Origin: Paracentrotus lividus
Lineage: Eukaryota > Echinodermata > Echinoidea > Camarodonta > Echinidae
DNA: 64,000 nt
Assembly: GCA_940671915.1 (NCBI GenBank)
Contig: CALNVZ010003430.1
Coordinates: 13,088,176-13,152,175 of the forward strand
Direction: 5' to 3'
Part shown: positions 12,466 to 24,218 of the stretch, piece after piece
Position numbering within the stretch: position 1 is the stretch's first letter
How the letters are laid out: the number at the start of each line of letters is the position of its first letter
Made by a program: the position numbers and the translations under genes
The notes under the pieces: generated by a model
Databases searched by the model: none
What the model was told of the DNA's origin: nothing
The model's input: the letters and a program-made list of their open reading frames with translations, nothing else

Positions 12466-12591
12466 TACTCGACAAAGAAATCTTATACACCGTCCTCATG
12501 TTAGAACTCATGTCTCCTTAAACTCTTTTCGGATTTTTTGTATAAAAGAATGGAACAGGCTACCGCTTCATATTAAAAACAGTACGACATT

Positions 12592-13870
12592 TAGTCAGGC
12601 AGCCAGCTCGATTTGGGTTAGCTGAACGAGGTACCAGTAGTAAAGTATTGGAATATATGGGGAGGAATCCCACATTTACTAAACCCAACGTCTGGCAGTG
12701 CATCTCTGCTGCATAAGGTCTCCACAGCCGGGGGCGTTTAAAATGAGTGCCCTTTTTACAAAACATTTTATTTTTAATAAAAATAGCAAAAGTCATTTTC
12801 TAAACACACATAATTTGATGTCAAAATAAAGAGTATTAAATTGTCTTAACGCTTGTGCTATTTTGAAATCATACTGAAATCGAAAACAGTGAGAGTTTTA
12901 ATGAAGAAATGTTTTTTCTCACTTTTTTACGAAAATATTTTTTTTCCCTTTTTTCAATAATTTTTAATAAATAGTTGTATAAAACATAGATGTTTGTAAC
13001 TTTTCTAAAAACTACCTACGTGCATGTGAATGATACTGTCAAAAGAAGGGAGTTATATCTTATTCCGATAAAGAATTATGATTAGATAAAGTCAGGAACG
13101 CAATATAGACAAAATTCAACAATTTGCCCCGTGACTGAGAATAACACAATACCCGCACGTGTATTATGAAAAGCTGATTGTATGTGATGGCTGTGAGTAG
13201 GCAAACAAAAGTGCCAAAAATGCGGTATTACGTACAATATTTCGATACTTGTTTTGTCTGCTAAAAGCTATCGCATGTTATCGGCCTTTCCTAATACACG
13301 TACGGGTATGGGATTCTTCTTCGATAGCGGCAAATTGTTGATTTTTGTCTATATTGCGTTCCTGACTTTAGCTCATCATAATTATTCTTTATCGGAAAGA
13401 TATAACTCCCTTCTTTTTACAGCATCATTCACGTGCACGTAGGGAGTTTTTTAAAGAAAAGTTACAAATCTTAATGTTTCATTTAACTATTTATTAAAAA
13501 ATTATTGAAAAAAGGAACAAAAAATATTTTCGTAAAAAAATGAAAACAAAAAAACATTTCTTTATCAAAACTTTCACTGTTTTCGATTTCAGTCTCATTT
13601 CAAAATGACACAAGCGTTAAGACAATTTAATACTCTTTATTTGACATCAAAGTTAGTGTGTTTAGAAAATGGATTCTGCTATTTGTATTCAAAATATAAT
13701 TTTTGTAAAATGGGCACTCATTTTGGACGCCCCCGGCTGTATGGACCTTATGCAGCAGAGATGCACTGCCAGACGTTGGTTTGTAAATGTGGGATTCCTC
13801 CCCATATATTCCAATATTTTACTACTGGTACCTCGTTCAGCTAACCAAAACCGAGCGGGCTGCCTGACTA
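12592..13870. mobile_element. Foldback inverted-repeat element (1.28 kb)
   Basis: The two halves are imperfect reverse complements for roughly 600 bp each, with ends TAGTCAGGCAGCC and GGCTGCCTGACTA. It interrupts the C-terminal end of the LINE, and ATT lies on both sides (12589-12591 and 13871-13873), giving a likely 3-bp target duplication. The sister LINE at 28240 lacks it. There is no transposase, so it is non-autonomous. Short open frames inside simply reflect the inverted arms. Confidence 0.85.
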
Positions 13871-13926
13871 ATTCTCAAGGTTTAAAATCCTTTGTAAATC
13901 ATTATTATTTCAAAGAATAATGTTAA

Positions 13927-14511
13927 GTCCCAGACCGGACCGACAAATGAAATAGCCAAAACGAAAGCTAATATGCTATATAATACAACAATTCCAAATT
14001 AAGGCGTTTTTATTGTCCATCTAGAAAGTATTTGATTAAAAAGATGACCGAACCTCAACCAGGCCCACCCTCCCGAATACTTGTAAAATTACCCCTAATT
14101 TAAAAGTGCGAGTGATGACGTCAAAAAATGTTAATGGAATGCTACAGCAGTCCTGTGGCCAGGCATGATTGACTTTGCCCTTTCATTTCATAACAATAGA
14201 ATTCTAGCTCACAGGGCGTCTATTGTCCTGACATAGCAATACAAACGTGTTTTCTAAAGGCGAAACGCAATCATGCCTGGTCGCAGGACTGCTGTAGCAT
14301 TCCATTAACATTTTTTGACGTCATCACTCGCACTTTTAAATTAGGGTAATTTTACAAGTATTCGGGAGGGTGGCCTGGTTGAGGTTCGGTCATCTTTTTA
14401 ATTAAATACTTCTAGATGGACAATAAAAACGCCTTAATTTGGAATTGTTGTATTATATAGCATATTAGCTTTCGTTTTTGGCTATTTCATTTGTCGGTCC
14501 GGTCTAGGACT
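13927..14511. mobile_element. TTAA-flanked inverted-repeat MITE (585 bp)
   Basis: The two arms, about 250 bp each, are reverse complements with ends like GTCC(C/T)AGACCGGACC. TTAA flanks both sides (13923-13926, 14512-14515), and the sister LINE at about 30968 has the empty site with one TTAA. TTAA target duplication is the hallmark of piggyBac-type transposition. No coding capacity is visible. Confidence 0.85.
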
Positions 14512-14863
14512 TTAAGTTCAAACTAAATTTTATTTGACTATACAGCCAACCTGTGTATGCCTGCTGTGTGTTGCTTGTGTTTTTTGGTGACGTGTGTTTG
14601 GGTGTGTGTGTGCGTGCGTACCAGACATTGTAAATACGTTCAATTTTATTCCTGTATTATGTATTCTTGTACATTATAACGATATATCTTATGTATATTT
14701 TAAGTGGGCCCCTCTCACAAGCCTAGCTTCTCTTGGGTCCTAAAACCACTCATGTTGTTATTCAAAACTCCTGTAAATGTATTCTTAACTGTGATCAATG
14801 TAGAATATGTTTGATTTTGAATAAAGTCATTCATTCATTCATTCATGTGATGATCATCATTAA

Positions 14864-15439
14864 AGGGGAATCCAACCCAAGGAGAGAATCGACCTTACAG
14901 GAAAGAGGAAAATGAGAGGAGCAATCTAAAAAAAAGTTCATCAAAATCGGTTATAAAATAAGAGAGTTATGGAAGTTGAAAAGTCTCGTTGTACCTTCTA
15001 TGGGATCCTCAAATTGGCATCATCGCTTCAAAATGGCCGATCTCATGGACAACTCTCCATTCATTTTGTACACAAATTGTCAGACTTTCCCCATTTTCTT
15101 TCGAAATATATCTTACCTCCTTCTGAGCTCAATATTTGTTGTGTGAAATATATTTTCCCATGACATATTTTGAGCTCAGAAGTAAAGAAGACAAATTTGA
15201 AAGAAAATGGGAAAATCTGAAAATTGTGTGTACAAAATGAATGGAAGAGTTGTCCATGAGATCGGCCATTTTGAAGCCGATGATGCCAATTTGAGGATCC
15301 CCATAGAAGGTACAACGAGACTTTTCAAACTTCCATAACTCTCTAATTTTATAACCGATTTTGATGAAACTTTTTTAGATTGCTCCTCTCATTTTCCTCT
15401 TTCCTGTAAGGTTGATTCTCTCCTTGGGTTGATTCCCCT
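14864..15439. mobile_element. TTAA-flanked inverted-repeat MITE (576 bp)
   Basis: The ends are AGGGGAATC.AACCCAAGG and its complement, with long imperfect inverted arms. TTAA lies on both sides (14860-14863, 15440-15443). The empty site with one TTAA is preserved in both other units (about 1813 and 31314). It is probably mobilised by a piggyBac-type transposase. It is a different family from the element at 13927-14511, since the ends differ. Confidence 0.85.
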
Positions 15440-15869
15440 TTAACAATCATCATTAACTGAGACGGAGACTAACCTCGGCAGTGTCAGCCGCGTGCGCACT
15501 AACCGCGCCGTGACCCCGGGAATTCCCCGTTTCCACCGTAACACTTGTACGAATGCACTAAAATTCGTGCCAATCGTGTATTGTAAGTATAACATGCATA
15601 CAATTCTAAATAATTGTCTTGAAATTTTGAGAATATTGATAGAAGCAAGGGAAAGTATTAATTTATAACATAACGTCCTGTCATATTTTGTTCCTCGGGG
15701 GCCTTGGCCTATATTTTCTCTGTCATCGGTTCTTTAAAACTTACTGTGTAGTGAAATGCACTTGTGAATTATTATAGAAAGTGACTCAGACTTAGATGTA
15801 TGTGTTGTGTAAGAGTGATGATATCAAACGTACTATATCATATTATGTAATATAATATATTATGTTTCG

Positions 15870-16493
15870 CATTACGTCAATCCCTCGTTTGCAAGCCTAC
15901 CCCCAGTTCGAGAGCTGAGCTCAGGTGTCGGACCCCCTTATAAAAAATCCTCGTTTGAAACTATTTCCAAGCACTATCGGCCCTGCATGGCCAGATAATC
16001 CCTGTTATCAAACTTTGCAACTCCACAGGCCAGCTTGAGCGTTGAGCCAGGGGTAAAAGATAAACAACAGCTGGGATGTTACGTAATAGTAGCTCTGCCT
16101 ATGAGTAGGCCCTTCAAAATAAAATGATTGTAGTTGATATTTCAAGTTTTCACAGGCATATTATATTTAGAAATCAAATGTTAATTCGTTTTCCATTTCA
16201 AACGAAGAAAATCGACCTCGGAATAAGGAAAGTACAAGAATAAAAAACTAATAAAAATGTATCGATACAGACATCTTGATCGTTTAATGTAAACAATGTT
16301 GGCCCCCAGCTGTGACCTTGGGTGACCACTGTTTGGACCGAGGTCAAGGAACAGATGTTTTTTAGATAGATATCTGATTGAGGTGTTTGTCACACCAGGG
16401 TCTCCTCTCACGTCCCTGGTCACACTTGGAAAAGAGAACTAATAGAGTTGCAAGAAGGGGTATACTGTTCTCAAACGGACTGCGTTCGTCATG
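15870..16493. mobile_element. 0.6-kb insertion with short imperfect TIRs
   Basis: This block is absent at the matching point of copies A (about 2240) and C (about 31747). Its ends, CATTACGTCAATCCCTCG and the reverse complement of the right end (CATGACGAACGCAGTCCG), match over about 22 bp with mismatches, suggesting a non-autonomous DNA transposon. No target duplication is clear. No open frame resembles a transposase. It lies exactly between the AT-rich block and exon 1 of gene copy B. Confidence 0.65.
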
Positions 16494-16992
16494 GGCTACA
16501 GGCATGATTTTAATTGGAAGAGCAAGCAAACATTCTGTGAGGAAAATGGAAACCCTTAGTACCAAGTTTAATTGATGTCAAAGCAATAACTGCGCTGTCC
16601 GTCAAATAAACCTAAACAAGATTGATGAATAAAGGTAAGTTGAAGTGATGTTGATATGAGATATAATTGTTCAAATATGTACATAATCACCTACAAAATA
16701 TAACATGATTCATGCAAGATTTATAAAATGTCGAAGCATCCTTGATGTGCTAGTAGCTAGACCTTAAATAATGTACATAAATATTAAAATCAAAATTATG
16801 ACAGTTAAAGTTATTTATTCGTTATAAATACAAGAAAATATATAACTACTACTTATTCTTTTTATTGCATTCGTTTATAAAAAGCAATATTCTTTGAAAG
16901 TATGTTTACCCGATCAAATACTGTACAGTGAATTTCACAAAGATGATCAAACATTAATACTCCATCATTTCATAACATCTTTGTTATTTTAG

Positions 16993-17516
16993 GCTTACAG
17001 GAGAAACCCAGGAACGGTGCTTCTGCAAATGCTAGCGCGAGCAAGACAAAATCTGATCCACCTCCAAAAACCACATCTTTCCAGCAAAGAGGGGAATGTA
17101 GCCTACATTTCATAGGGCATCCACGACAAACTCTCCTGGTTCGTCTTCGCAGCATTCAATGTCCCAGTCCTCCAGGAATGTTGGCACAATGACATCAGCA
17201 TCACAAGGTTCGTCGTACATGACACTATCAAACCCTCGTCCAATATCAGTGTCAATCTGTTCTTCTGCCTACAAGCACAACGTCGACGGATTGATGTCCT
17301 GGTTTAATTATCTTAAAACCAAGCATTCACACATGATTGCCGACGTCCGTTTTCGGGAACTACCATACAACGACATTGACTCTTTCACGTTTCAACCACA
17401 GGACCCTGTTGATGTGATGGTGCTGTGCCATTCAGTCGACAATCGGGGGTTCTCAATTACAGATGTCATGAATTCCATCTACAACAAGTATCTGAAATAT
17501 TGTAACGACTTGATTG
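16993..17516 (+). CDS. Copy B exon 2: linker plus alpha/beta domain
   Basis: Acceptor TATTTTAG precedes 16993 and donor ATTG|GTGAGT follows 17516. The open part from ATG 17159 encodes 119 residues: a short Ser-rich stretch, then the conserved domain with strand-like ISVSIC, IADVRF and VDVMVLCHS and the motif LPYNDIDSF. The domain sequence is nearly identical to copy A, while the linker differs by indels (extra GTMTSAS codons and the 5-base shift). Confidence 0.7.
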
Positions 17517-18382
17517 GTGAGTAAATGTTTTCTAGAGTCAAAAAGAGAAGGAACTTTAGATCCCAGCAGAATCTTCATCAGATACAAAATGAAAAACTTT
17601 AATAAAGACAAGAACAACAAAGCCAGGCCGGCATAGAGAGGGAGAGAGAGAGAGAGAAAAAAAAAACAGGGTAGGCATGCATTCTAATAAGAGCGTGTTT
17701 TTAAATTAGAACGCGTGTTTTCTAATGTTCTAATTAGAACGTCTACAACCATTGTATGATGTTCATCGGAAGTTAAAACTGGCGTTACGGTCATAAATAT
17801 TGTCTGGTCCAGTATTTTTTTTTTTTTTTTCGTTTTTGCCATGTGCCTCGTGTTCGGCTTCCAACATGACCATTATTCTAATAATGAACTTCCCTTAAAT
17901 ATTCTGTTGAAAGCGTTTTACACCTATCAGGACAAGTAAAATGTACTGATAAATTGCATAACATACGCTATCTATTGAAAAGTTCTCCTTCTTGTAATAC
18001 TAGAACATACCTCAAAGTCTGTGGAGATTTAAAAATATATCGTAATGACAGAATTAGGGTTTAAAAAATGATGATAGCGAAATGAATAAAGAAATAAAAG
18101 CATTTGGCAACTCTCGTGAAATCATTATGGCGAAAAAATTATGGTTTTATTGGCGAATTATTAACTAGATCTTCTCCGGAAATTAATCATGCTTTACAAC
18201 TCGGCGAAATTCCTCTCATAAACCAATTTCTTTTGCACTAGTGTTAGATCTTGTTTTAAATATTTTTTTATACTGCTATTACACTTTTTTTTTTTTTTTT
18301 TTTTTTTTGGGGGGGGTGCTATTCATGTTGTTTGAGCAAATAACTGTCTTAACATTTATGTTTACTGTGTTCAATGTTTCAG
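17517..18382 (+). other. Copy B intron 2
   Basis: Bounded by GTGAGT and TTTCAG. It contains a GA purine run near 17636-17660 and a long T-run near 18285-18309, both shared with copy A. Nothing gene-like is seen inside it. Confidence 0.55.
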
Positions 18383-18669
18383 GAAAGCATATGCTAGCTG
18401 TGATCGTTCACGACTTTAAAGACTTGAATCCGAAACAATCGAGTGTCAAAATGGAATCATTCAAGAGGCAGCAACCCTCAACATTCAAACTGGTCGACAC
18501 TGTTATACTCTGTGGTAGCTTGGAGATCCCAGGAAAAATACAAATGGGAGAAAAAGAAGAAAAAGAACTAGGCAATTTCCTGGAGAAAGCGAGGTTTGAA
18601 CCCCAAAAGAATCTCACCATCAGTAGTCAATCCTTTACTAATCCGTTGGCAGGATTGTTCAATTTCTGA
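18383..18669 (+). CDS. Copy B exon 3: C-terminal half of the domain
   Basis: It follows TGTTTCAG and opens in phase 1 with GKHMLAVIVHDF, then FKRQQPSTFKLVDTVILC, GSLE and a charged helix-like tail, ending at TGA 18667-18669. AVIVHDF and DTVILCGS look like the last two strands of the alpha/beta fold started in exon 2. The third gene copy has the same exon structure at 33269 and 34639. Confidence 0.7.
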
Positions 18670-18937
18670 ACTTAAAAGCAATATTTCATGCACTGATAAG
18701 TTTTTTTCACTCTAAAAAATGTTGACGATCTGTAGGCAAAAGGTTTTAAAGAGTTTCAGTCTACTTATCGAAATAGGTTTCGTGTAAATAATGAATATTC
18801 CATCCGAACAACTACAGTGGTCATGCATGTGTTTAGAGGATATAACAGACACTGATTCGCAATACAACACGCATCTAGAGCAACGGTCAAAAATTAATGT
18901 TCGTATACGAGTCTCCGGAGTTCTGGAGTTTGTAACG

Positions 18938-20601
18938 CAGCGGCGTAAATCCGTGTCGAGGAGTGGGGGGGGGGGATGAGAGAAATAATTTGCCAACTTG
19001 TCGCTATCTTGTTTGGCATACAAAAGCAGCACTAAAACACAAGGAACGTTATTAATACCCATATTGCAGTGGCAGTGGCGGATTTGAGAGGAATGGATGT
19101 GAATAGAATTTGTCTTTGAATGTACCCTTCTATAGCTTCAGTGGCTGCCTTGATTACTGTTCATTTTAGTAATGGATAAACTAAGGCGAGCGCGAAGCGC
19201 GAGCCAAAAATTTAAGCTAAAAGTTGGAGATATTTGTGCATTATAGTTCCTATTTAGTATCAGCAAACGCGAAGCGCGAGCCGAAAATTTTAAGCTGAAA
19301 TTGGATATGTTTGTGCATTAAAGGTCCTTTATAGTATCTACGAGCCGGAAACAAAAAAAAAAATAAAACCCTGAAAATCTAAAAAAAAAATGTAGTAGAG
19401 GCCGAATGGATTTGAAAGTGGGGTCTCGATAAAAAGTACACTTTTTCTGAAAAGGGGGACATTTTAGATCAGAGGCATAGATCTAAAGAGAAATTCATTC
19501 GGAGAGCGAGGAGATACGAAGAAAGTTGAAAGTTGTCTTTGAATAGAATCATAATGGCTTCCTTGATTCTAGTTCATTTTAGTATTTGAAAAAGTAATGC
19601 GAGCCCTAGGCGGAAGCCCAAAATTTTGAGGTATTTGTGCATTGTAGTTCCTATTTACTATCAGCGAGCGCAAAGCGCGAGCCGAAAATTTTAAGCTAAA
19701 ATTGAATATATTTGTCAGTAAAAGGTCCTGTATAGTATCCGCGAGCGCGGAAAAAAAAAACAGAACAAAAATACACAGTACAGGAGGCATAACGGATTTG
19801 AAAGTGGGGTCTCGATGGGAAAAAAGGGGACACTTTAGAAGGCATATATAGACCTAAAGAGAAATGTAATCAAAGAGGGTGGGGGTACGAAGAAAATTTG
19901 TCTTTGAATGTATGCTTTTAAGAATCATAATTGTAGCCTTGATTCCTCTTCATTTTAGTAATGTAAAAAGTAATGCGAGCGCGAAGCGCGAGCCAAAATG
20001 TTTAAGCTAAAAATTGGAGATTATAAATCCTATTTAGTATCAGCGAGAGCGAAGCGCGAGCAGAAATTAATTTAGTATCCATTTAGAAGATACATTTTAC
20101 ATGCTTTGTTAAAAAAAAAAAAAAACAGCGATAAAAAACGAATCCACAATCTTCGCTATGAAAATTATGTGGGCTACAGGCCCCAATTCAGCCCTCCACC
20201 AACCTAGCCCGCACAAAAATACATTAATGTTTTTTATTGTCAACATAACCCTTTCCTAAGGTTTGTCCCCAGACTAGGAGAGGGGGTGTATTGATTTTGA
20301 CTGACGTATATCAATCATATACATTGGATCCAACTTTTTTATACTTAGGTTACTGTTTGTTACTTAGTGCAAGGTCGCAAAGCGACCGAGCTGAAAAATT
20401 TGGGGTTTTTGGTAGGAGTAAAAAAGAGGTATTTTAGAGTATTGAGAGCGCTATTTTAACCAATAACACATTATTATCTAGTGGTTTTTTTTTTTTCATT
20501 TCTTTCTTGAAAACGGGGGGGGGGGGGGGCTGTTTGTACAGGCATCCCCCTCCTCAAAATCTGGGGGATGTATCCCCCCATCCCCCGGGATTACGCCCGT
20601 G
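18938..20601. mobile_element. Satellite-bearing TIR element (about 1.7 kb)
   Basis: This insertion is absent from the copy A flank. The left end (GGCGTAAATCC then a G-run and GATG) and the right end (CATCCCCCGGGATTACGCC) are imperfect inverted repeats. The inside is an array of GCGAGCGCGAAGCGCGAGC cores with AT-rich spacers containing AAAATTTTAAGC and repeated GTGGGGTCTCGAT blocks (19190-20070). No transposase is visible. The exact ends are uncertain by several bases. Confidence 0.65.
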
Positions 20602-20806
20602 ATCTTATGGCTTTCTTCGATGCGACGTTCATACGATTGTTCTACGAAAGGGGGGGGGGGTTCATATGAAGTTGAAAAATCTTGGACGATACCATCGACC
20701 AATCTTTAAACTTAAGAACGGTCTGCGAACGGTGGTTTTGTATGGGATCTTAAAAATTTATTACGAAACGGTCTAAAAATCGTTCGCACGGCGTCCTAAC
20801 CAGTAA

Positions 20807-21590
20807 TGGAAGTTGTAACCGAGCTCTAATTGCATATATTGAGAAGTTAAATGTTGATCACTCTAATAGTACTAGACACACCCCAAAAATTGTATGAAGT
20901 GGGCTAGAATGTACTATTCCTGTCAAATATTTTGATTTCGTTAATCCAACTAGTTGAGCATGATGAGTAAGAAAATTATCATTGCCCTCATTGCTTATCA
21001 AGAATGAATTTCTACTTTTTAAGTGGACATCTCATAAATAATCGTCGTGATCTTCCAAGCGTAAACACATATCACACAAAAATAGTACCGAAGATGCGGG
21101 AGAAGTTATTCTTTCAAAAATATGTATAATGATTCGGGGTTCATAAATTAGTTTTCTATTAACAATAAAAATGTCTCTAGTGTTCAGTTTTTTTATGACT
21201 CACTCGTTGTTGCAATAAAAAGGAACAAGAAAACAAGACTACAGTAGTTTAATAAATAGATACTTTACATGTATGATAAGTAGGGCCTATATTGGAAATG
21301 CTGGATAGCCTAAATAATATCATATTATAATGTGATGTGTATTAGTCTTTCGTCCGGGACGAACACCCGATGGGAAAAAGTAACATAAAACGAAGACTGT
21401 GGTACATGTACAGTAAACTCTGACAGTGTATAGTTGTAGAGTATGAAGTTTGTTTTTTTTTCAAAGTTTTATAATGTGTTCAACTTATTGTACATCATTC
21501 ATTCCCATTATACATGTTATACTAGGTTGTACTTAACCTACAGTAAAATTATGTCGCAGTTATGCGACGGTCACAACTCGCCGTAGGCTA
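20807..21590. repeat. Module delta, second copy
   Basis: This aligns with 8206-8960. The join at 20806 to sequence matching 5005 shows what the site looked like before the LINE inserted in the first unit. No gene is called. Confidence 0.65.
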
Positions 21591-22965
21591 TACGGGGCAC
21601 GTGCATGCAACGTACCTGCGTTGCAAGCACGTTGCATGCAGCCGTCGTGGGTCAATTTCTGCGATTCCTGCGTTTCTGTAGTAAGGGTTGCAACGTGCCT
21701 GCAGGGTACTTGCGCTGCACGAATTTTCTACGAAATCCATCGTCGGGAGTTGCACGTCGAAGATACAGCGAGTTGTGACCTCAGCATTGCATGGTAAAAT
21801 ACAATTGAGTCCCTTTATATCATAAACAGAGCAGGATGCCTACTACCGTGTGTAATTATATTTTAAGTATATTTTACAGGGAAAGCCGTTAATTGTTACT
21901 AGCTATAACTGCAATCTGAGGATGATGTTGATGCAATGGAATGTTTAAGTGGATGCATGAGCCGCAGTAAATACGGTAAAATAAACATTTTGAGTAATTC
22001 GCTGTAACGCGTCCACCTTCAAGATTTTATTTTTATGTGCCATATGGAATGATGAATTTTGCTTTAGCATCATAAACCTTTCACATACACATGTACATGT
22101 TGTCACGGTTGAGACCGCTAAAGTAAAGACATTGCCTTATTTAGATGATTTTTCATATTTTGGTTTCGTTCAAGTGTCTTAAAAACTAGACTAAATTACG
22201 AAATGATTATTGCTTTGTTAGGCAAAGTGCGATAAAACGATCTTGATTATTATGTAAATAGACAACGCCCGAATGAAAATTGATTCGTGTGCTTCAGCAT
22301 GTAAAGGGGCATTGCGTTGTATGATTTTAAGGAGAGCAGAAGCTTCATTTTTGCTTCCTTATTTTCCTTCAGTTTGAGACTTTGCCAATTTTTTCTTCTT
22401 TTATTTTTTTACAAGCAGTATTTGGATGTTTCATTCTGTTATTTCTGCTAATGTGAAAATCAATATTTCGACGTACTGAGAAGCAGTTATTTCTACCAGT
22501 ACATTTTCCAACGGTGATAGTTTTGTACCCACGTAAGTGGTAAGTTGTGACGCCATTTTGTATTTTGTATTATTATAAAATGCAACCATGTTGAAAGTTT
22601 AAAGCATTTAAATGAAGATTAAATAATCATTGGTTTCAAGTGTTAATGCCGAAAGATAACTTGTCATTGAATGAATCTATATATATGTATTTTCGATGAC
22701 AGAAAATTTTGTCGAAACTTAATAGTGATTCTATGCATTATTTTTCTGTGGAAGAATGAGAAGTTGTTACTTTTTGAAATTATTACATTTTTTAAAAAGT
22801 GATTTCATTTTATAGGAATTGGTATATACAAAATATTGGGAAGGAGATTTTGTATTGTTATTACGAGAGGGTCCTGGTTCCTGGTTCATAGCACATGGCA
22901 GACTCGACGGCTAGATCTGAAGGACGCAACCGAACCCAAGGTCACGCGAAGGTCGCAGGGATCAC
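21591..22965. repeat. Module alpha, third copy
   Basis: It aligns with 8961-10355 and again opens with GCATGCA palindromic words. It stops matching at about 22966, where the other copies carry a G-run and GGCGCCC-rich piece. Short open frames are not conserved. Confidence 0.6.
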
Positions 22966-23458
22966 GACGGAAGGTCGGGACAGCTACACTGCGCACTCGT
23001 AGACGGGTTGTTGTCGGGTCACCGGTCGGAGTCGTGTCAAGTCGTATCCGAGTCATCAGGAAGATGGGCCCCAACGTTGGTTATAAGGCACTTAAACTTA
23101 TGCATGGTCAATTCATAATTGACCTTGCACTGGGAAGTACCTTATTGTAGCAGTTTACTACCAATGGAAAGTCAATGCAGAAAAGTGTCTTGAGCACCTC
23201 CAGCTAAGTCAAGGTGGCATATCAAAAAAGTGTCTAAAAATTATCCTAAACAAAATAAAAAAATTATAATAGAAGAATTATATTGCAATGAGACTATAGA
23301 TTATCTTAATTTATTTTTAGGTAGGTTTAAAGCTGGTTTCGTTAATTATTATAGAGAAGTTTCCTCAGCAACCAAGAGGGCGACAGACAGCCATTTTTCA
23401 GTACTGACTGATGTTGGTTTGCAGCTGTATGTGGTTATAAGACGACATAGAACCCATT
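22966..23458. other. Unit-specific sequence, no gene recognised
   Basis: About 490 bp has no match elsewhere in the window. A short open frame crossing into it (22836-23150) is Arg/Val-rich and starts inside module alpha, so it is not supported as a gene. It may be the 3' UTR of the neighbouring LINE fragment or an older insertion. Confidence 0.4.
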
Positions 23459-23905
23459 TAATAATAATAATAATAATAATAGTATTTAAGAAACGCTATT
23501 CACGCTTGTACCATAGCGCTTTACATAATTATAGTATAACATGAAGTAATACAAATATAGAAAATATTACAGTGAAACATATTTATAAGTATACATGTAC
23601 ATAGAGCAATCAACCCTTGAATAAAACCCAACTAATTATGTGTTAAACAGATAACATTTCAAGGATTTCTTAAATGTTGGGGTACTTAATATGCTACGGT
23701 TATTTTGAGGTATGTTGTTCCAAATATTTGGTGCTGCAATTCCAAAACGTTTGCCTGTGAGAGTGAAGTGGAATCTGGGTTTAACTAATATTGTTTTGTC
23801 ATCTGAAGATCGAAGATTACGCCGGGGTGTATAGCCTGAAAGATTCTGAGTAAAATTTATCTTTTTGAAATAAATAGAGCCGGCATTATTTGGTACAACA
23901 TATAA
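23459..23905 (-). mobile_element. LINE 3' fragment with ATT-repeat tail
   Basis: On the minus strand, 23636-23850 reads NLRSSDD, PRFHFTLTGKRFG, APNIWNNIP and FKKSLKCYLFNT, the typical C-terminal end of CR1/L2-like LINE ORF2. It is followed by a 3' UTR and a run of ATT units at 23459-23482. This is a different family from the LINE at 11751, since both C-terminal sequence and tail differ. It is 5'-truncated and lies opposite to the gene array. Confidence 0.75.
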
Positions 23906-24218
23906 TTGAAACAGGTATAGCTTTTTTTTTGCATTTCCATTGGATTTATATATACACACATTATTTGAGTAATTAATACATGTATACTTGTTAATTTCAA
24001 ATTCATTCTCTTCCTACATTTTGTTTTGAGTTCCAGCTAAAAGCGACAGTTTTTTTTTCTCAAGAGTTTTCGTCCTTTACATTTTTTGCGTACTGGGCCG
24101 TGACACATGTATTATGTTTTTTTTTTCTTGCAGAACAATGTTATATATCAAGGTTTCTTTAAAAATTAAATCTATTCTTTTATATTTTATTCAAAGTACC
24201 TTATATCTTTGGTGTGTA

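Larger units (their letters stand above)
11751..14846 (+). mobile_element. 5'-truncated LINE, interrupted by two other elements
   Basis: The LINE begins inside the reverse transcriptase. LADDTSLLLSD is read from about 11807, the frame runs into a stop at about 11988, then 12049-12465 gives the RT thumb/C-terminal region (LTWKSHVQSVCTKVSRSIG, LPYLTYCNVAWG, KILQKKVLRLITK). The C-terminal end (LKSFVNHYYFKE) is at about 13883-13920, after a 1.3-kb foldback insertion. A 3' UTR with a second insertion follows, ending in AATAAA and an ATTC repeat at 14821-14846. A sister copy is at 27444-31300. The architecture is Jockey/CR1/L2-like. Confidence 0.8.
16625..18669 (+). pseudogene. Unknown alpha/beta-domain gene, copy B
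   Basis: There are three exons, all with phase-1 junctions: exon 1 ends ATG-AAT-AAA-G at 16634 before GTAAGT, exon 2 is 16993-17516, and exon 3 is 18383-18669. From the exon-1 ATG, a 5-base insertion at about 17101-17105 relative to copy A shifts the linker frame to an early stop. An internal ATG at 17159 (MSQSSRNV) restores a 214-residue product containing the whole conserved region: VSICSSAY, LPYNDID, VDVMVLCHS, ITDV, LAVIVHDF, QPSTFKL, TVILCGSLE. Exon 3 is intact here, with an acidic/basic KEEKEL tail ending at TGA. It could therefore be an active shorter gene or an early pseudogene. No signal peptide or membrane segment is seen. The family is not recognised. Confidence 0.6.

Noticed and set aside
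13254-13844. Open frames in the 12592-13870 element
   Set aside because: They fall in the inverted arms of a foldback element and resemble no transposase.
1-22965. Alpha module copies as long terminal repeats of a retroelement
   Set aside because: The copies are 9-12 kb apart with a host-like spliced gene and LINEs between them, and I saw no gag, protease, integrase or primer-binding site. Tandem duplication explains them.
22836-23150. A 104-codon Arg/Val-rich open frame
   Set aside because: It begins inside a repeated module and is not conserved in the sister copies.
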